A DNA stretch of 64,000 bases from Sphingobacteriales bacterium (GCA_027483645.1 JAIXUD010000021.1:1-64000), one strand, 5' to 3'. Positions 26,021 through 35,671 are shown, counted from the stretch's first letter. The notes: generated from the sequence alone by a model not told the origin. Numbers and translations: made by a program.

Positions 26021-26029
26021 CTTACAGTG

Positions 26030-26560
26030 TTGAAACGAATCCTTCCCATAATGTTGCTACTGGCCTTCCTGCTGCCATTTGCGGGTAGGTATACCAGTAT
26101 TAAGTATCAGGCACACCAAGTGAAGAAGAAAGTAAAGTGGAACATGATTGCCGGCTTGGATTGTGCCGAGTTGGTGCAGTTTACTTTTTCCAAAAAGGAT
26201 GCGAAAAACCTCAACTGGAAGCATAGCAGGGAGTTTGAGCATGAGGGCGAATGGTACGACATTGTGTATACCGATACAATAGGTACTGATAGCCTACAAT
26301 ACTGGCTCTTTTGGGATCATGAGGAGACAAAGCTCAATCGCCAATTGGCCGACTTGATAGCCAATGCCCTGGGCGACGACCCTGCCACCAAGGACAAAAA
26401 CAACCGTTTCAACCACTTTACTAAGGACCTTTTGTGCATACAGCTTACCACGCTTAATAAGCCTGCCGCTGCTATTAACGAACTGATATTTTCCTCGTTA
26501 GGAGCTATAATTCACCGCCCCAGCGTGCCATCCAATCCTCCGCCACAGTTTGTAGGATAA
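26030..26560 (+). CDS. Membrane-anchored or exported protein of unknown function
   Basis: A 176-residue protein with an N-terminal signal or anchor (KRILPIMLLLAFLLPFAG) and a soluble domain with a helix-rich, charged C-terminal half; no lipobox. I recognise no family. The start is ambiguous: TTG at 26030 gives a canonical positively charged signal region; ATG at 26051 would shorten it; upstream TTG and GTG lie within or next to the -7 box. No operon partner. Confidence 0.6.
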   Translation: MKRILPIMLLLAFLLPFAGRYTSIKYQAHQVKKKVKWNMIAGLDCAELVQFTFSKKDAKNLNWKHSREFEHEGEWYDIVYTDTIGTDSLQYWLFWDHEETKLNRQLADLIANALGDDPATKDKNNRFNHFTKDLLCIQLTTLNKPAAAINELIFSSLGAIIHRPSVPSNPPPQFVG

Positions 26561-26681
26561 TTTGACCTTTCGATACCGATATAACCCATCCTGCTAGCCT
26601 AAGCTAATGTCTTAGGAGGAAGGTGGTTTAAGGATATGTCGGCTATTGAACAAATTTTCTCTTACAAACTCGATGCTTTTC

Positions 26682-29084
26682 ATGAAGAAGATTTATAGTA
26701 TAGTGCCATTATTACTGGCATATTGCTTTGTTTTTGGCCAAACCATTACCATCCAAAACCAAGAGGATTTGCACCCGCTGGAGGGGGTTATTTTAACCAC
26801 TACCAACTCCCTAACAACGGCTACCACCAACGCACGTGGACAAGTCGATGTGTCGGCCTTGGCGGGTGCCGATACCATTGTGGTGCAGCGATTAGGTTAT
26901 GGCACCAAAGCGGTTGCCTATACCCAGCTCACGTCGCAACCCCAGTTTTACCTTACCGCTACCAACATTACGCTGGATGGCGTGGTGATAGGCGCATCGC
27001 GCTGGGAGGAAACCCGTAGCGAGGTGCCTAACAAGGTAGTGAGCCTAAACCAGCGGTTTATTGAGCTGCAACAGCCTCAAACCACAGCCGACTTACTGGC
27101 ACAATCGGGTGAGGTATTTATACAAAAAAGCCAATATGGCGGCGGCAGCCCGATAATAAGGGGTTTTGCCACCAACCGCTTGTTGCTAACCATTGATGGG
27201 GTGCGCATGAATACAGCCATTTTCCGCAGCGGAAATGTACAGAATATTCTGTCGCTGGATGCTTTTGCCACGGAGCGGGTGGATGTGATTTTCGGCCCTG
27301 GCTCGGTTATCTATGGTAGTGATGCCATTGCGGGCGTTATGAGCTTCTACACCTTAACTCCCAAGCTGTCCACCACGGCTGATCCGCTTGTGTTCGGTAG
27401 TGCCACCACTCGTTACTCATCGGCGGCCAACGAAATGACTGGGCACTTTGATGTAGGGGTAGGCTGGAAGAAGTTCTCCATGGTTACCAGCTTTACCTAT
27501 TCCAACTTTGGCGACCTGCGTATGGGCACCAAAGGCCCCGACGAGTACCTAAGGAATGAGTATGTAGTGCGCATGGATAGCATAGACCGTGTATTAACCA
27601 ACGACGACCCGCTAGTGCAGCGAAACTCACGCTACAGCCAAATAAACCTGTTGCAGAAGCTGCGCTTTAAGCCGAACGAGAAATGGGATTTTGGTTACAC
27701 CTTCCAATACTCCACCACCAGCAGCTACAACCGCTACGACCGCCTGCTGCGCTACCGCAGAGGCTTGCCACGCAGTGCTGAGTGGTACTATGGTCCTCAG
27801 GAGTGGATGATGAACCTATTGAGCATCACCAACACCATGACCAAAGGCCCTTACGACCAAATGACCATTCGCTTAGCGCACCAACGATTTGGTGAGAGCC
27901 GCATTGATCGCGACTTTAATGATTCCGAGCGCCGGACGCGAGTGGAGGAAGTGATTGCCCTTTCGGCAAACATCGATTTCGTGAAGCGCTTGGCTTTTAA
28001 GCACAAGTTGTATTATGGTTTGGAAGGGGTTTTTAATGACGTAACTTCCACAGGTACCGACCAGGATATTGTTACTGGCGACATAATAAACGGCCCTGCG
28101 CGCTACCCACAAAGCACTTGGAGCAGCTATGCCGTGTATGCCAGCTACCAGTATAAGCCGATTACGAAATTGGCCATCTCCGCGGGCGTGCGCTACAGCC
28201 ACTATGTGCTGGACGCCAAGTTCGATACTACGTTCTACCCATTCCCCTACACTACTGCCAACCTTAGCAACGGTGCGGTTTCGGGCAACGTGGGCGTGGT
28301 ATACAATCCAACACCTAAGTGGGCGATTAGCGCCAACTTCTCTACCGGTTTCCGAGCGCCGAATGTGGATGATTTGGGTAAAGTGTTCGATAGCGAACCA
28401 GGCGCCGTAATTGTTCCAAATCCCGATTTGAGCACTGAGTTTGCTTACAACTTTGAGGTAGGGGCTACGAAAGTGTTTGGTGACTTTTTAGAAGTAGATG
28501 TAACCGGCTTTTATACCATCCTACAAAACGCCATGGTTCGCCGCGACTTCACTTTGAACGGCTTAGATAGCATTTTTTATGATGGTGAATTGAGCAAGGT
28601 TTTGGCGATACAGAATGCTGCTTCGGCAACGGTTTATGGTATACAAGCTGGTTTTAGTTTAACGTTGCCCAAAGGTATCGGGTTGAGTAGCCGTGTTAAT
28701 TGGCAGTACGGCGAGGAAGAGTTGGATAATGGTGAGGTGGCCCCTTTGCGCCACGCCGCGCCGTTGTTTGGGGTTAGCCACATAACCTATACTGCTCGCA
28801 AGTTGCACTTGGATTTGTATGCCATGTATAGCACGGAAGTAAGCTTTGAGGATATGGCACCCGAAGAGCAAGGCAAAATGGAGATATACGCTGTAGATGA
28901 GAATGGCAATCCTTATTCGCCAGCTTGGTATACGCTCAACTTTAAGGCCAGTTATCAATTAACTGATTTCCTTGCCATAACCGCTGGTGTTGAGAACCTT
29001 ACCGATGTGCGCTACCGCCCCTACAGCTCGGGCATCGTATCGCCAGGCCGTAACTTTATCTTGGCATTGAGGGCCCATTTTTAA
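26682..29084 (+). CDS. TonB-dependent outer membrane receptor
   Basis: An 800-residue receptor. Signal peptide 1-20 (ending VFGQ), a carboxypeptidase-regulatory-like domain (about 20-95), a plug domain with GGGSPIIRGFATNRLLLTIDGVR and FGPGSVIYGSDAIAGVMSFY, then a 22-strand barrel ending VSPGRNFILALRAHF with a terminal aromatic residue. The plug sequence resembles heme/hemoglobin-type or siderophore receptors, but the ligand is not deducible. It takes energy from a TonB complex such as that encoded at 51-54 kb. The ATG at 26682 begins the signal peptide; a TTG 36 bases earlier is less likely. Confidence 0.85.
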   Translation: MKKIYSIVPLLLAYCFVFGQTITIQNQEDLHPLEGVILTTTNSLTTATTNARGQVDVSALAGADTIVVQRLGYGTKAVAYTQLTSQPQFYLTATNITLDGVVIGASRWEETRSEVPNKVVSLNQRFIELQQPQTTADLLAQSGEVFIQKSQYGGGSPIIRGFATNRLLLTIDGVRMNTAIFRSGNVQNILSLDAFATERVDVIFGPGSVIYGSDAIAGVMSFYTLTPKLSTTADPLVFGSATTRYSSAANEMTGHFDVGVGWKKFSMVTSFTYSNFGDLRMGTKGPDEYLRNEYVVRMDSIDRVLTNDDPLVQRNSRYSQINLLQKLRFKPNEKWDFGYTFQYSTTSSYNRYDRLLRYRRGLPRSAEWYYGPQEWMMNLLSITNTMTKGPYDQMTIRLAHQRFGESRIDRDFNDSERRTRVEEVIALSANIDFVKRLAFKHKLYYGLEGVFNDVTSTGTDQDIVTGDIINGPARYPQSTWSSYAVYASYQYKPITKLAISAGVRYSHYVLDAKFDTTFYPFPYTTANLSNGAVSGNVGVVYNPTPKWAISANFSTGFRAPNVDDLGKVFDSEPGAVIVPNPDLSTEFAYNFEVGATKVFGDFLEVDVTGFYTILQNAMVRRDFTLNGLDSIFYDGELSKVLAIQNAASATVYGIQAGFSLTLPKGIGLSSRVNWQYGEEELDNGEVAPLRHAAPLFGVSHITYTARKLHLDLYAMYSTEVSFEDMAPEEQGKMEIYAVDENGNPYSPAWYTLNFKASYQLTDFLAITAGVENLTDVRYRPYSSGIVSPGRNFILALRAHF

Positions 29085-29116
29085 TCTGGGTTTTTAGTAC
29101 CTTTATTTCTTTTTTT

Positions 29117-29154
29117 CCGCCACAGCCTGCAAGGGTTGTGGCGGTTTTGTTTTT
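29117..29154 (+). terminator. Rho-independent terminator
   Basis: Stem CCGCCACAGCC / GGTTGTGGCGG with a 6-base loop, followed by TTTTGTTTTT. It terminates the receptor gene. Confidence 0.9.
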
Positions 29155-29221
29155 GAGACATCCGCAATGCTGTAATTCTAACTCATATACTCTTATCTTT
29201 ACCGCACAACAAGTCATCGGC

Positions 29222-29419
29222 ATGAAATCAACTTATCTAGTATTGGTAATTGTAACCTTGGTTACCGTATTCACCTCTTGTAAAAAGGATTTCTGCGTGA
29301 GCGTGGTTGACCCGCAAGGCAATATTTGCTGCCAGCGCTGCTTTGATACCCAAGAACAGCTGGATTTGTTCAACTCCACCTATACCAGCACTACCTGCGC
29401 ACAGAAGTGCCAGGATTAA
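29222..29419 (+). CDS. Small cysteine-rich lipoprotein
   Basis: A 65-residue protein with signal peptide and lipobox VFTSC (Cys at residue 20), followed by a short mature part with a further six cysteines (FCVSV, ICCQRCF, TTCAQKC). Likely exported and disulfide-bonded. I recognise no family. The sequence TATCTTTA about 28 bases upstream is a near -7 box. It converges directly on the GNAT-like gene, whose stop codon begins at the next base. Confidence 0.6.
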   Translation: MKSTYLVLVIVTLVTVFTSCKKDFCVSVVDPQGNICCQRCFDTQEQLDLFNSTYTSTTCAQKCQD

Positions 29420-30652
29420 TCAAACAGTTTCTTTAAACGGATTCCGTTGATGCCAAGGCTTGTTGCTGCTTAAGCGCTTTACTATTGGCAACAGTATTCG
29501 GTTTTTCCAGCCGCTTACGTGGCGGGTATAGAGGTACATATCGTGCGGTTTAGCACCTACGGAGCTCTTTATCTCCATCGCCGTGCGACCATATACCGCT
29601 TGTTTCATCCCATGCTCAATGGCTCGGCGGGCTACCAGTAGCAATACGTTTAGGTACAAATCAAAGGTGCGTTGCGAGGAGCGGTCCATGCCCATCATGC
29701 CCGCTACTAGTTGGTTTTGGTGCTTATAGAAGGAGATAAACGCCACCAATTTACCCTCTAACCAAAAACCATCCACCCAAAACTGTTCGGTTGTTAGTGT
29801 CTTCAACAAGTTTGGCACATGGTCCAGGTCGAAGGTGGCCATTTTGAAGGAAGCGGTATTAATGATTTCCTGGTATAGGCGCTCCATTTCGGGCATGTTG
29901 GCCGTTACCTCATCAATGGTCATCTGGCGTATTTCCACACCGTTCATATCCTTAATAGCTTTGCGCATACGCACCCGGTACTTTGAGCTCATAGCGCCTA
30001 GGTAATCGTCAAAGGTCTTCCAGGCAGGCTCAATATCCAATATCATATCAGGCTGCACGGGGAACTGCAAGAACCCCTGCTGTTGTAGTTGCGGCAATGC
30101 GCCCAGGTTATCGGTAAACACATCCTTAACCAATAATGCGCTCACCGATTGTTTGGTTTGCTTAGCTTCTTTTAATAGTTGGTGGGTAGCTTGCTGCAGG
30201 GCTGCCAGTTCGGCCTCGCCCAGTACCTTGGCATCGGTAAAGTACCAGCCATATTCACCGGTCATAAAGGTGTTGCCTAGCACCAGTATGCGCAGTTTCA
30301 TGCGGTTTACCAGGCCGTTTAGTATGTTTGTCCACCAGGTTTGCTCCTTCTTGCTGTCCTCATTGCCAATGTTGTTGCCATCAAACAATATCAATTGGTA
30401 GGTAGCCACACCAGCCAAGCGGCCATCTTTACGGAACACCACATAGCGGAAGCTCATATTGCCGCTGCAAGAGGTTTCGAAAGCCTTGAGGTAATCGTAG
30501 TGTAGAAAAGTATGACCTGCTGGTACCACTTGGTACCACATTGCTAGCGGAACATCCGCTATGCTATTGAATATTTCTATTGTATAACCAGTAGTTGCTG
30601 ACAAACAGATACTCCCCCCGAAGTAATTGGTAACCGTACAGCTACTCTCCAT
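29420..30652 (-). CDS. FemAB-like/GNAT-fold acyltransferase
   Basis: A 410-residue protein resembling the FemAB_like/BioF2-like group (PF04339 or Acetyltransf_6), built of two GNAT-like folds. The C-terminal half (about 195-390) contains KYRVRMRKAIKDMNG and KLVAFISFYKHQNQLVAGMMGMD, typical of these transferases, and KQAVYGRTAMEIKSSVGAKP. Substrates in relatives include peptidoglycan precursors or polysaccharides; none is indicated here. No signal peptide. The two-base overlap region with the lipoprotein means their 3' ends abut. Confidence 0.7.
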   Translation of the reverse strand: MESSCTVTNYFGGSICLSATTGYTIEIFNSIADVPLAMWYQVVPAGHTFLHYDYLKAFETSCSGNMSFRYVVFRKDGRLAGVATYQLILFDGNNIGNEDSKKEQTWWTNILNGLVNRMKLRILVLGNTFMTGEYGWYFTDAKVLGEAELAALQQATHQLLKEAKQTKQSVSALLVKDVFTDNLGALPQLQQQGFLQFPVQPDMILDIEPAWKTFDDYLGAMSSKYRVRMRKAIKDMNGVEIRQMTIDEVTANMPEMERLYQEIINTASFKMATFDLDHVPNLLKTLTTEQFWVDGFWLEGKLVAFISFYKHQNQLVAGMMGMDRSSQRTFDLYLNVLLLVARRAIEHGMKQAVYGRTAMEIKSSVGAKPHDMYLYTRHVSGWKNRILLPIVKRLSSNKPWHQRNPFKETV

Positions 30653-30724
30653 AAAGATAAAAATAAGTTGACTGGTGTTGCTTATGCATGCATGACGGGT
30701 AAGTAAAAGGAATATTGTTTCTCC

Positions 30725-32095
30725 TTAGTTACCGACTTGAAGTTTCCTAAACAACGCTTGCCCTTCCATGGTTTCAAGCCTCAATAAATATAATCCTTGA
30801 GGGCATGTTGGCAGCTGAATGGCGAACTGTTTACCGCTAGCCACTTGCTCTTGATACAATAGGCGGCCATCAAGCGCAACCAAGGCTACGCTATTGATGG
30901 TTAGGGCACAGTTAATATTGATTTGGCCTTGGGTAGGATTGGGGTAAACGGTAAGGTTTACTTCGAAATAATCATCAAAAATACCATCTGGTATGCTGTC
31001 AAATATGGTATCGAACCCTACCACCAGCGTTTGTGGCAATAGCGGGAAAGCATTGGTATAGCCAGTAAGTAAAAACTCCCCAGGCGCCGCTTCGGTAACA
31101 GTGCGCAGCAGGCCATTCCAATTTTTGCCCCAAACGATGTTTCCATACCTATCTAGTTTAAAAAGATGGCTGTTGCAGCCAGTCATTCCATCCAAGCAAG
31201 CCAAAAAGCCGTAGTTCAAATCTAGCATTTGGAACGCCCTAAAGTACTGCCCACCCGATGGAATACCCAAGCTGCGCTGCCACTCTAGCGTAAAACTGCT
31301 ATCGAATTTGCGAGCGTAGATGCTGTCGCCATAGTCAAGAGTGATAAAGCCTCCATCAGTGGTCAAGTCAAACCCATACCCAAATATATCGCCCGCGTTA
31401 TTTCCTATATAGGTTGTAAGTGAGTCGCCATTGGCATTGGTTACCAGCAGCCATGGTACTGTTGTGCCGCTATTTCGGTTCCAGCCATAGTACCAAAGGT
31501 CGCCATTGGGTCTTTCTCGCACAGTAAACAACTCATCATCGCTAGCGCCCCCATAGCTTCGCTGCCAAAGCACCTCGCCATCGGTATCCAGCTTAGCGGC
31601 AAATGATTGGTATGATGCATTTCCACCCGAACAGATAGTTTCGGAGAAGATGCCAGTAAGCACATAGCCATCGGCTACTTCAATAAGGTCGTACACTTGG
31701 TTGTTACAAATGGGTATGAAGAGGGGTGTGGACCATACCGTATCGAGTTGTGGCGTAACTTTGACAATCAACATAGTGTCGTAAGCCAAGCCCGCACGGT
31801 TGCCGCCGAGGAAGATATAATCGCCGCTATTTAGGGTACGGATGTAGCCATTGTAAGGAACTGGAGAGGTGAAACCAATGGAATCACCGTTGGCATTTAA
31901 TTGCAATAAACCTGCTTGCCAGCCACTGTTGCATAGTTGGGCTGTGCTTACTAGGTAGCCGCTGGCATTGGGGACAATAGAGTAGCCCTCGTCGTAGCAC
32001 AACGTATCGCCAAATGCCTGCCTAAAAACCGTTTGCCCTTGCGTGGTATGGCCCCAAACCAACACCACCATCAGCCAGAAACACCGTTGCCACAT
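30725..32095 (-). CDS. T9SS type A sorting domain-containing protein
   Basis: A 456-residue exported protein. Signal peptide 1-20 (ending TTQGQ), a central beta-propeller-like region built of repeats with a GDSI/NGDS motif and terms such as WQRSYGGASDDELF, and a C-terminal type A sorting domain (VYPNPTQGQININ, then LYLLRLETMEGQALFRKLQVGN) that directs secretion by the type IX system and cell-surface attachment. Function of the propeller is unknown. A -7 box-like TATTTTCG lies 8 bases upstream, after a heptad array. Confidence 0.83.
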   Translation of the reverse strand: MWQRCFWLMVVLVWGHTTQGQTVFRQAFGDTLCYDEGYSIVPNASGYLVSTAQLCNSGWQAGLLQLNANGDSIGFTSPVPYNGYIRTLNSGDYIFLGGNRAGLAYDTMLIVKVTPQLDTVWSTPLFIPICNNQVYDLIEVADGYVLTGIFSETICSGGNASYQSFAAKLDTDGEVLWQRSYGGASDDELFTVRERPNGDLWYYGWNRNSGTTVPWLLVTNANGDSLTTYIGNNAGDIFGYGFDLTTDGGFITLDYGDSIYARKFDSSFTLEWQRSLGIPSGGQYFRAFQMLDLNYGFLACLDGMTGCNSHLFKLDRYGNIVWGKNWNGLLRTVTEAAPGEFLLTGYTNAFPLLPQTLVVGFDTIFDSIPDGIFDDYFEVNLTVYPNPTQGQININCALTINSVALVALDGRLLYQEQVASGKQFAIQLPTCPQGLYLLRLETMEGQALFRKLQVGN

Positions 32096-32121
32096 AGTAT
32101 GAGCGAAAATAGGGATATTTT

Positions 32122-32179
32122 TAGAGTATCAAGACACCAGTATTAAGTATCAAGACTGCTGCAATTTTCGAAACACGGA
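32122..32179 (+). repeat. Heptad array, AAGTATC/AAGACAC hybrid, with tail
   Basis: Units AGAGTATC (8), AAGACAC, CAGTATT, AAGTATC, AAGACTG, then CTGCAATTTTCG and CACGGAA. One array mixes units of two families and carries the full tail. It precedes the T9SS gene, where its sense reading is CTTGATA. Confidence 0.75.
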
Positions 32180-32225
32180 AGACTTTCTTACAATTTACCA
32201 GTTATGCACGCAAAGCATTACGGTA

Positions 32226-32306
32226 CAACCAGTAATTAACAATCAGTAACCAATTAACCAAATTTGAAACAGCAATGGTCCATCGTATATGATCCTTGGT
32301 CCATCA
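32226..32306 (-). repeat. Composite heptad array after the bestrophin gene
   Basis: Sense: TGGACCA, AGGATCA, TATACGA, TGGACCA, then the tail TTGCTGTTTCAAATTTGG, then TTAATTGG and further TTAC-type units. The TGA stop of the bestrophin gene is joined to the first unit. Confidence 0.75.
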
Positions 32307-33233
32307 AAAGACTTTCTCATACATTTCCTTTTTAGGTTCTTCTGCTACTGGGTTACGGGCTTCAAGGATTTCGAATACGTTGTTTTTGATATTGTGGGCA
32401 ATGTCGCCAGTAGGGAGGTCATTGCAATCAAGGCCGAAAGGGTCTTCAATCTCGGCGGCCATCATCTCAAGCCCAATAAAGGCAAAGAACACAATCATCA
32501 CAATCGGTATGGTAAAGTACCCAAACGTAGCCACCAACCCAAACGGCAAAAAGATGCCATAAAGCATGATAAACAGCTTAATATAAACGGCGTAGGAGAA
32601 AGGGATGGGCGTTTTTTTTATTCGTTCGCAAGCACCTAGTATATCAAATAGATTAGTAATCTGCGGCTTTAGATTGAGGATGTCCATTTCCTTTATCTCG
32701 CCCTTGTGATACGCCTCTTCAATTCGGTCAAAAATTTGTACCAAAATATGGTTAGGGATGTGGTTTTTGGTTAGGTAATGCTCTCTTTCGGCAGGTTGTA
32801 GCAGTATCAGTTCCTCCACTTTCACCCCCGTGCGCAAGTGGTCTCGAAGGGCGATGCAGAAGTTGGCTATTTGTTTAGCGAAAAACTTGCGGCTCTCTCC
32901 ATCCTGTTTCGGGAAGGTAACTTGCAAGGTTGCGGCCAGGTCTCGGCAGGTATTAACCAAGGCGCCCCATTGCTTTCGGCCTTCCCACCAGCGGTCGTAG
33001 GCGGTATTGGTGCGGTACACCAAAACTATACTTAGGGCAATACCCAGCAGCGAATACACCCCTGTGTTGCCTTCCAAGTAATGCATTGCGTCGCAGAAGT
33101 CCATCACTACACAGAACGCTGCAGTAAGCGCGCCCATAATTAATACCGAGCGCACTATTTTCTGCAGCGTCCAGCTACGGCTTAGGTGGGTTATATCGCG
33201 CCACCAGTTTTTGTTGGGTTCGTAGATAATCAT
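32304..33233 (-). CDS. Bestrophin-family ion channel (YneE type)
   Basis: A 309-residue membrane protein of the bestrophin/UPF0187 family. Marks are RTNTAYDRWWEGRKQWGALVN near residue 75, a second hydrophobic pair near residues 212-240, and the acidic GLEMMAAEIEDPFGLDCNDLP just after it. Bacterial bestrophins form pentameric channels; homologues conduct sodium or anions. Two hydrophobic segments lie at about 32-50 and 56-72. The ATG at 33233 is followed upstream by a CCAATAA heptad array. Confidence 0.85.
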   Translation of the reverse strand: MIIYEPNKNWWRDITHLSRSWTLQKIVRSVLIMGALTAAFCVVMDFCDAMHYLEGNTGVYSLLGIALSIVLVYRTNTAYDRWWEGRKQWGALVNTCRDLAATLQVTFPKQDGESRKFFAKQIANFCIALRDHLRTGVKVEELILLQPAEREHYLTKNHIPNHILVQIFDRIEEAYHKGEIKEMDILNLKPQITNLFDILGACERIKKTPIPFSYAVYIKLFIMLYGIFLPFGLVATFGYFTIPIVMIVFFAFIGLEMMAAEIEDPFGLDCNDLPTGDIAHNIKNNVFEILEARNPVAEEPKKEMYEKVF

Positions 33234-33240
33234 TTTTGCT

Positions 33241-33274
33241 TGATTACTGGTTATTAGTTATTGGTTATTGTTGG
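33241..33274 (-). repeat. Heptad array, CCAATAA family, before the bestrophin ATG
   Basis: Sense: units of CCAATAA, CTAATAA and CCAGTAA, ending 8 bases before the ATG. Confidence 0.7.
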
Positions 33275-33441
33275 CAATATGTATGATTGCAAAATTATTT
33301 ATTCCGGACTATTGAACACTTAAAGTTATGCACTAATTCAGCCTATGCTTCAAACTATCGTTACCTTTGATAGACTGATTGTTAGCATTACAGCAAAAGT
33401 GTTAATTATTAACAATTTCAGCCCCTCGCCGAAGGCAAGGT

Positions 33442-33463
33442 AATAACCAATAACCAATAGCCC
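33442..33463 (+). repeat. Heptad array, CCAATAA family, before the DUF721 ATG
   Basis: AATAACC repeated twice plus AATAGCC, then CAAAAAAA, and the ATG at 33471. Confidence 0.65.
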
Positions 33464-33470
33464 AAAAAAA

Positions 33471-33764
33471 ATGCGCCGTAGCAGCAACGATACCAGTTTA
33501 AAAGAGGCCATCAAAAACCTGCTTAACGCCTACAAGCTAAAAGGCAAGGTATTGGAAACCCGGCTGCTAGGGGAGTGGGAAAACTTAGTAGGCGGCACCG
33601 TGGCACGATACACCGAAGACATATATATCCGCGAAAGGAAATTGTATATCAAGGTTTCCAATGCTACCGTTCGGCAGGAACTGCTGTATTCCAAAGCTGA
33701 GTTGCTTAAGCAAGTAAACACTTTTGCTGGCGAAATAGCTATTGACGATATTGTGGTAAGGTGA
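33471..33764 (+). CDS. DUF721 (DciA-like) protein
   Basis: A 97-residue protein of the DUF721 family: N-terminal SLKEAIKNLLNAYKLKGKVLETRLLGEWENLVG, then YIRERKLYIKVSNATVRQELLYSKAEL. The related protein DciA loads the replicative helicase DnaB in many bacteria; most Bacteroidota DUF721 proteins are short, unstudied and basic, as here. In many genomes it is encoded near recF, which is not in the window. Cytoplasmic. Confidence 0.8.
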   Translation: MRRSSNDTSLKEAIKNLLNAYKLKGKVLETRLLGEWENLVGGTVARYTEDIYIRERKLYIKVSNATVRQELLYSKAELLKQVNTFAGEIAIDDIVVR

Positions 33765-34003
33765 GTTGATTATACCTAATTAATTGCTCTAAGTAATTGT
33801 TGTAAATAATTGATTTTAAATTGTTAGTGCATTGGTTTGCTCAAGTAAATAGTGATTTTTATCAATTATAATACTACTATAATTTTCGCACAAAAAACTT
33901 TTCTTGCTTCTTTCTCAATATAATGCAACCTTACGGGAGGCTAGTTGGTCTATTAATAAATAGGGTGGTAGATTCTTTTCTCAAATCAATTAATAATGCA
34001 AAT

Positions 34004-35458
34004 ATGTTTTCGCGATACCTGGCGTTGGGGCTGGTGCTGTTTTTGGTGAGTTGTGGTTCTGCCGGTAAAATGCTAAGGTATGGTGTACCTAATGTAACTG
34101 ATCATCAAATTTTCCCTAAGGCCGCTTTGGTGCCTTCTGCAACGCCTTTTAAATTCCATAAAGTATCTGAAGAATATCAGTTGCCCCCAGCGGATTTGTG
34201 GGCATGTGGCGATAAGCCATCTTATAAGTTGGTGTCAGATTATGCCCCGGAGAAGTTTCTAGAAGAAACTGGCACCCTAGCCCTTATTGTTATCCGCCGC
34301 GATTCTATCCTTTATGAGTACTACGGCAATGGCCACAGCCGAGACTCTTACTCTACCGTATTTTCAATTACCAAGTCGTTTTTATCAACCATGGTGGGCA
34401 TTGCGATTACGGAAGGAAAATTTACCAGCGTAAATCAACCCGTAAGCGATTTTCTGCCAGAGTTTGCTGAAGGCGATAAAGCTAAGATTACTATTGGCCA
34501 CTTGCTGCAAATGACCAGCGGCATGAACTTTAGCGACTATGACAACCTGATAAAGTTGGGCCGCTTGTATTACTCCAAAAATCAAGATAATCTGCTAAAA
34601 ACGATTAAAGTAAAATACACGCCCGGAAGCCATTTTGCTTACAGCTCTCTGAGTAGCTATGTGCTGGAGCTTTGCTTGGAGAAAGCTACCGGAGTGCCTG
34701 TTGCAGAGTACATGCAAGAAAAAATATGGACCAAGTTGGGTATGGAATACCCTGCGTACCTGAACATGGATCGTGAGGATGGTAGGCCGAAAATGTATGC
34801 TGGCCTTTCGGCTACGGCTATTGATTTGGCCAAGCTAGGTAGGTTGTTTTTGCACAACGGTGTATGGAACGGAACCGATGTGGTTTCTAACGATTGGACC
34901 AACGCTTGCCGTACCCGAAACTGCGATGAAGATGGCGGTAAAGTTTGGAACTACAGCAACCATTGGTGGTTGGATACTTATAGTGGCCACGTAAACGCAG
35001 AAGATAAAAACGACTTTTTTGCTGGCGGTTTTCATGGGCAGATAGTATATGTAAACCCGCAGGATAGCACCATTATTGTTCGTGTAGGTACAACCGAGAA
35101 AGAACTGTTTTGGGGTCGTACTATTTCTAAGTTGGCTATGCTGCCACTAGGCCCTGATGGCGACGAGTTTATGCAATTGGGTGATGAGTTGTTATTTAGC
35201 CTGATGGATGGCAACTACCGCAACAAAAAGAAGAACCGCAACTTTAAGGTCCACTTTGAAATGGGTAAGCTTATGGTGGAGAACTTGATTACGGATGGTC
35301 CGATAGAGTTGGTAAAAGATGGCATGTTTAGCTTCTCGAATGTTGAGAATGACGTTAAGCTAATTGTAAACTACAGCCAACATCATGTACAAGGTATTAT
35401 TGTGCAAAACGCCGGCGAGCAGACTTTCTTTTATAAGTCGGAACCTGCAGCGGAGTAA
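34004..35458 (+). CDS. Serine hydrolase lipoprotein (class C beta-lactamase fold)
   Basis: A 484-residue lipoprotein: signal with lipobox FLVSC (Cys near residue 15). The catalytic module (about 100-380) has the SxxK motif STVFSITKSFLS and a Tyr-x-Asn-like element YSSLSSYVL, with GGFHGQIVYV in the place of the KTG strand. This places it in the penicillin-binding-protein-like/beta-lactamase C family used by peptidases, esterases and amidases; resistance function is not implied. A C-terminal beta domain (about 400-480) is lipocalin-like. The start at 34004 is chosen to give the lipoprotein signal; an upstream frame extends 27 codons. Confidence 0.8.
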   Translation: MFSRYLALGLVLFLVSCGSAGKMLRYGVPNVTDHQIFPKAALVPSATPFKFHKVSEEYQLPPADLWACGDKPSYKLVSDYAPEKFLEETGTLALIVIRRDSILYEYYGNGHSRDSYSTVFSITKSFLSTMVGIAITEGKFTSVNQPVSDFLPEFAEGDKAKITIGHLLQMTSGMNFSDYDNLIKLGRLYYSKNQDNLLKTIKVKYTPGSHFAYSSLSSYVLELCLEKATGVPVAEYMQEKIWTKLGMEYPAYLNMDREDGRPKMYAGLSATAIDLAKLGRLFLHNGVWNGTDVVSNDWTNACRTRNCDEDGGKVWNYSNHWWLDTYSGHVNAEDKNDFFAGGFHGQIVYVNPQDSTIIVRVGTTEKELFWGRTISKLAMLPLGPDGDEFMQLGDELLFSLMDGNYRNKKKNRNFKVHFEMGKLMVENLITDGPIELVKDGMFSFSNVENDVKLIVNYSQHHVQGIIVQNAGEQTFFYKSEPAAE

Positions 35459-35463
35459 TTATT

Positions 35464-35506
35464 TGGTCGATAGTCGACAGTCCACGGTAAAATGGTTATT
35501 GGTTAC
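35464..35506 (+). repeat. Heptad array, TGGTCGA family
   Basis: Units TGGTCGA, TAGTCGA, CAGTCCA, a CGG remnant, then TGGTTAT and TGGTTAC. Sense orientation, starting 6 bases after the stop codon of the serine hydrolase. Confidence 0.7.
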
Positions 35507-35628
35507 TTCGGTCGACTTTGTGGTAATTGAAAAGTTAAACCACTAGGCTCAATAATTACATATTACTAGCATCTTGCCCTTGTTGATTTCTTTATGCACG
35601 TAGTGGTTAAAGTCTTTACCTTTTTTCT

Positions 35629-35663
35629 GATTTCATATTTCTCATCTCATATTTACCATTTTT
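35629..35663 (+). repeat. Heptad array, CATATTT family, before 35672
   Basis: Five units GATTTCA, TATTTCT, CATCTCA, TATTTAC, CATTTTT in the leader of the next gene. Confidence 0.65.
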
Positions 35664-35671
35664 ATCTCCCT

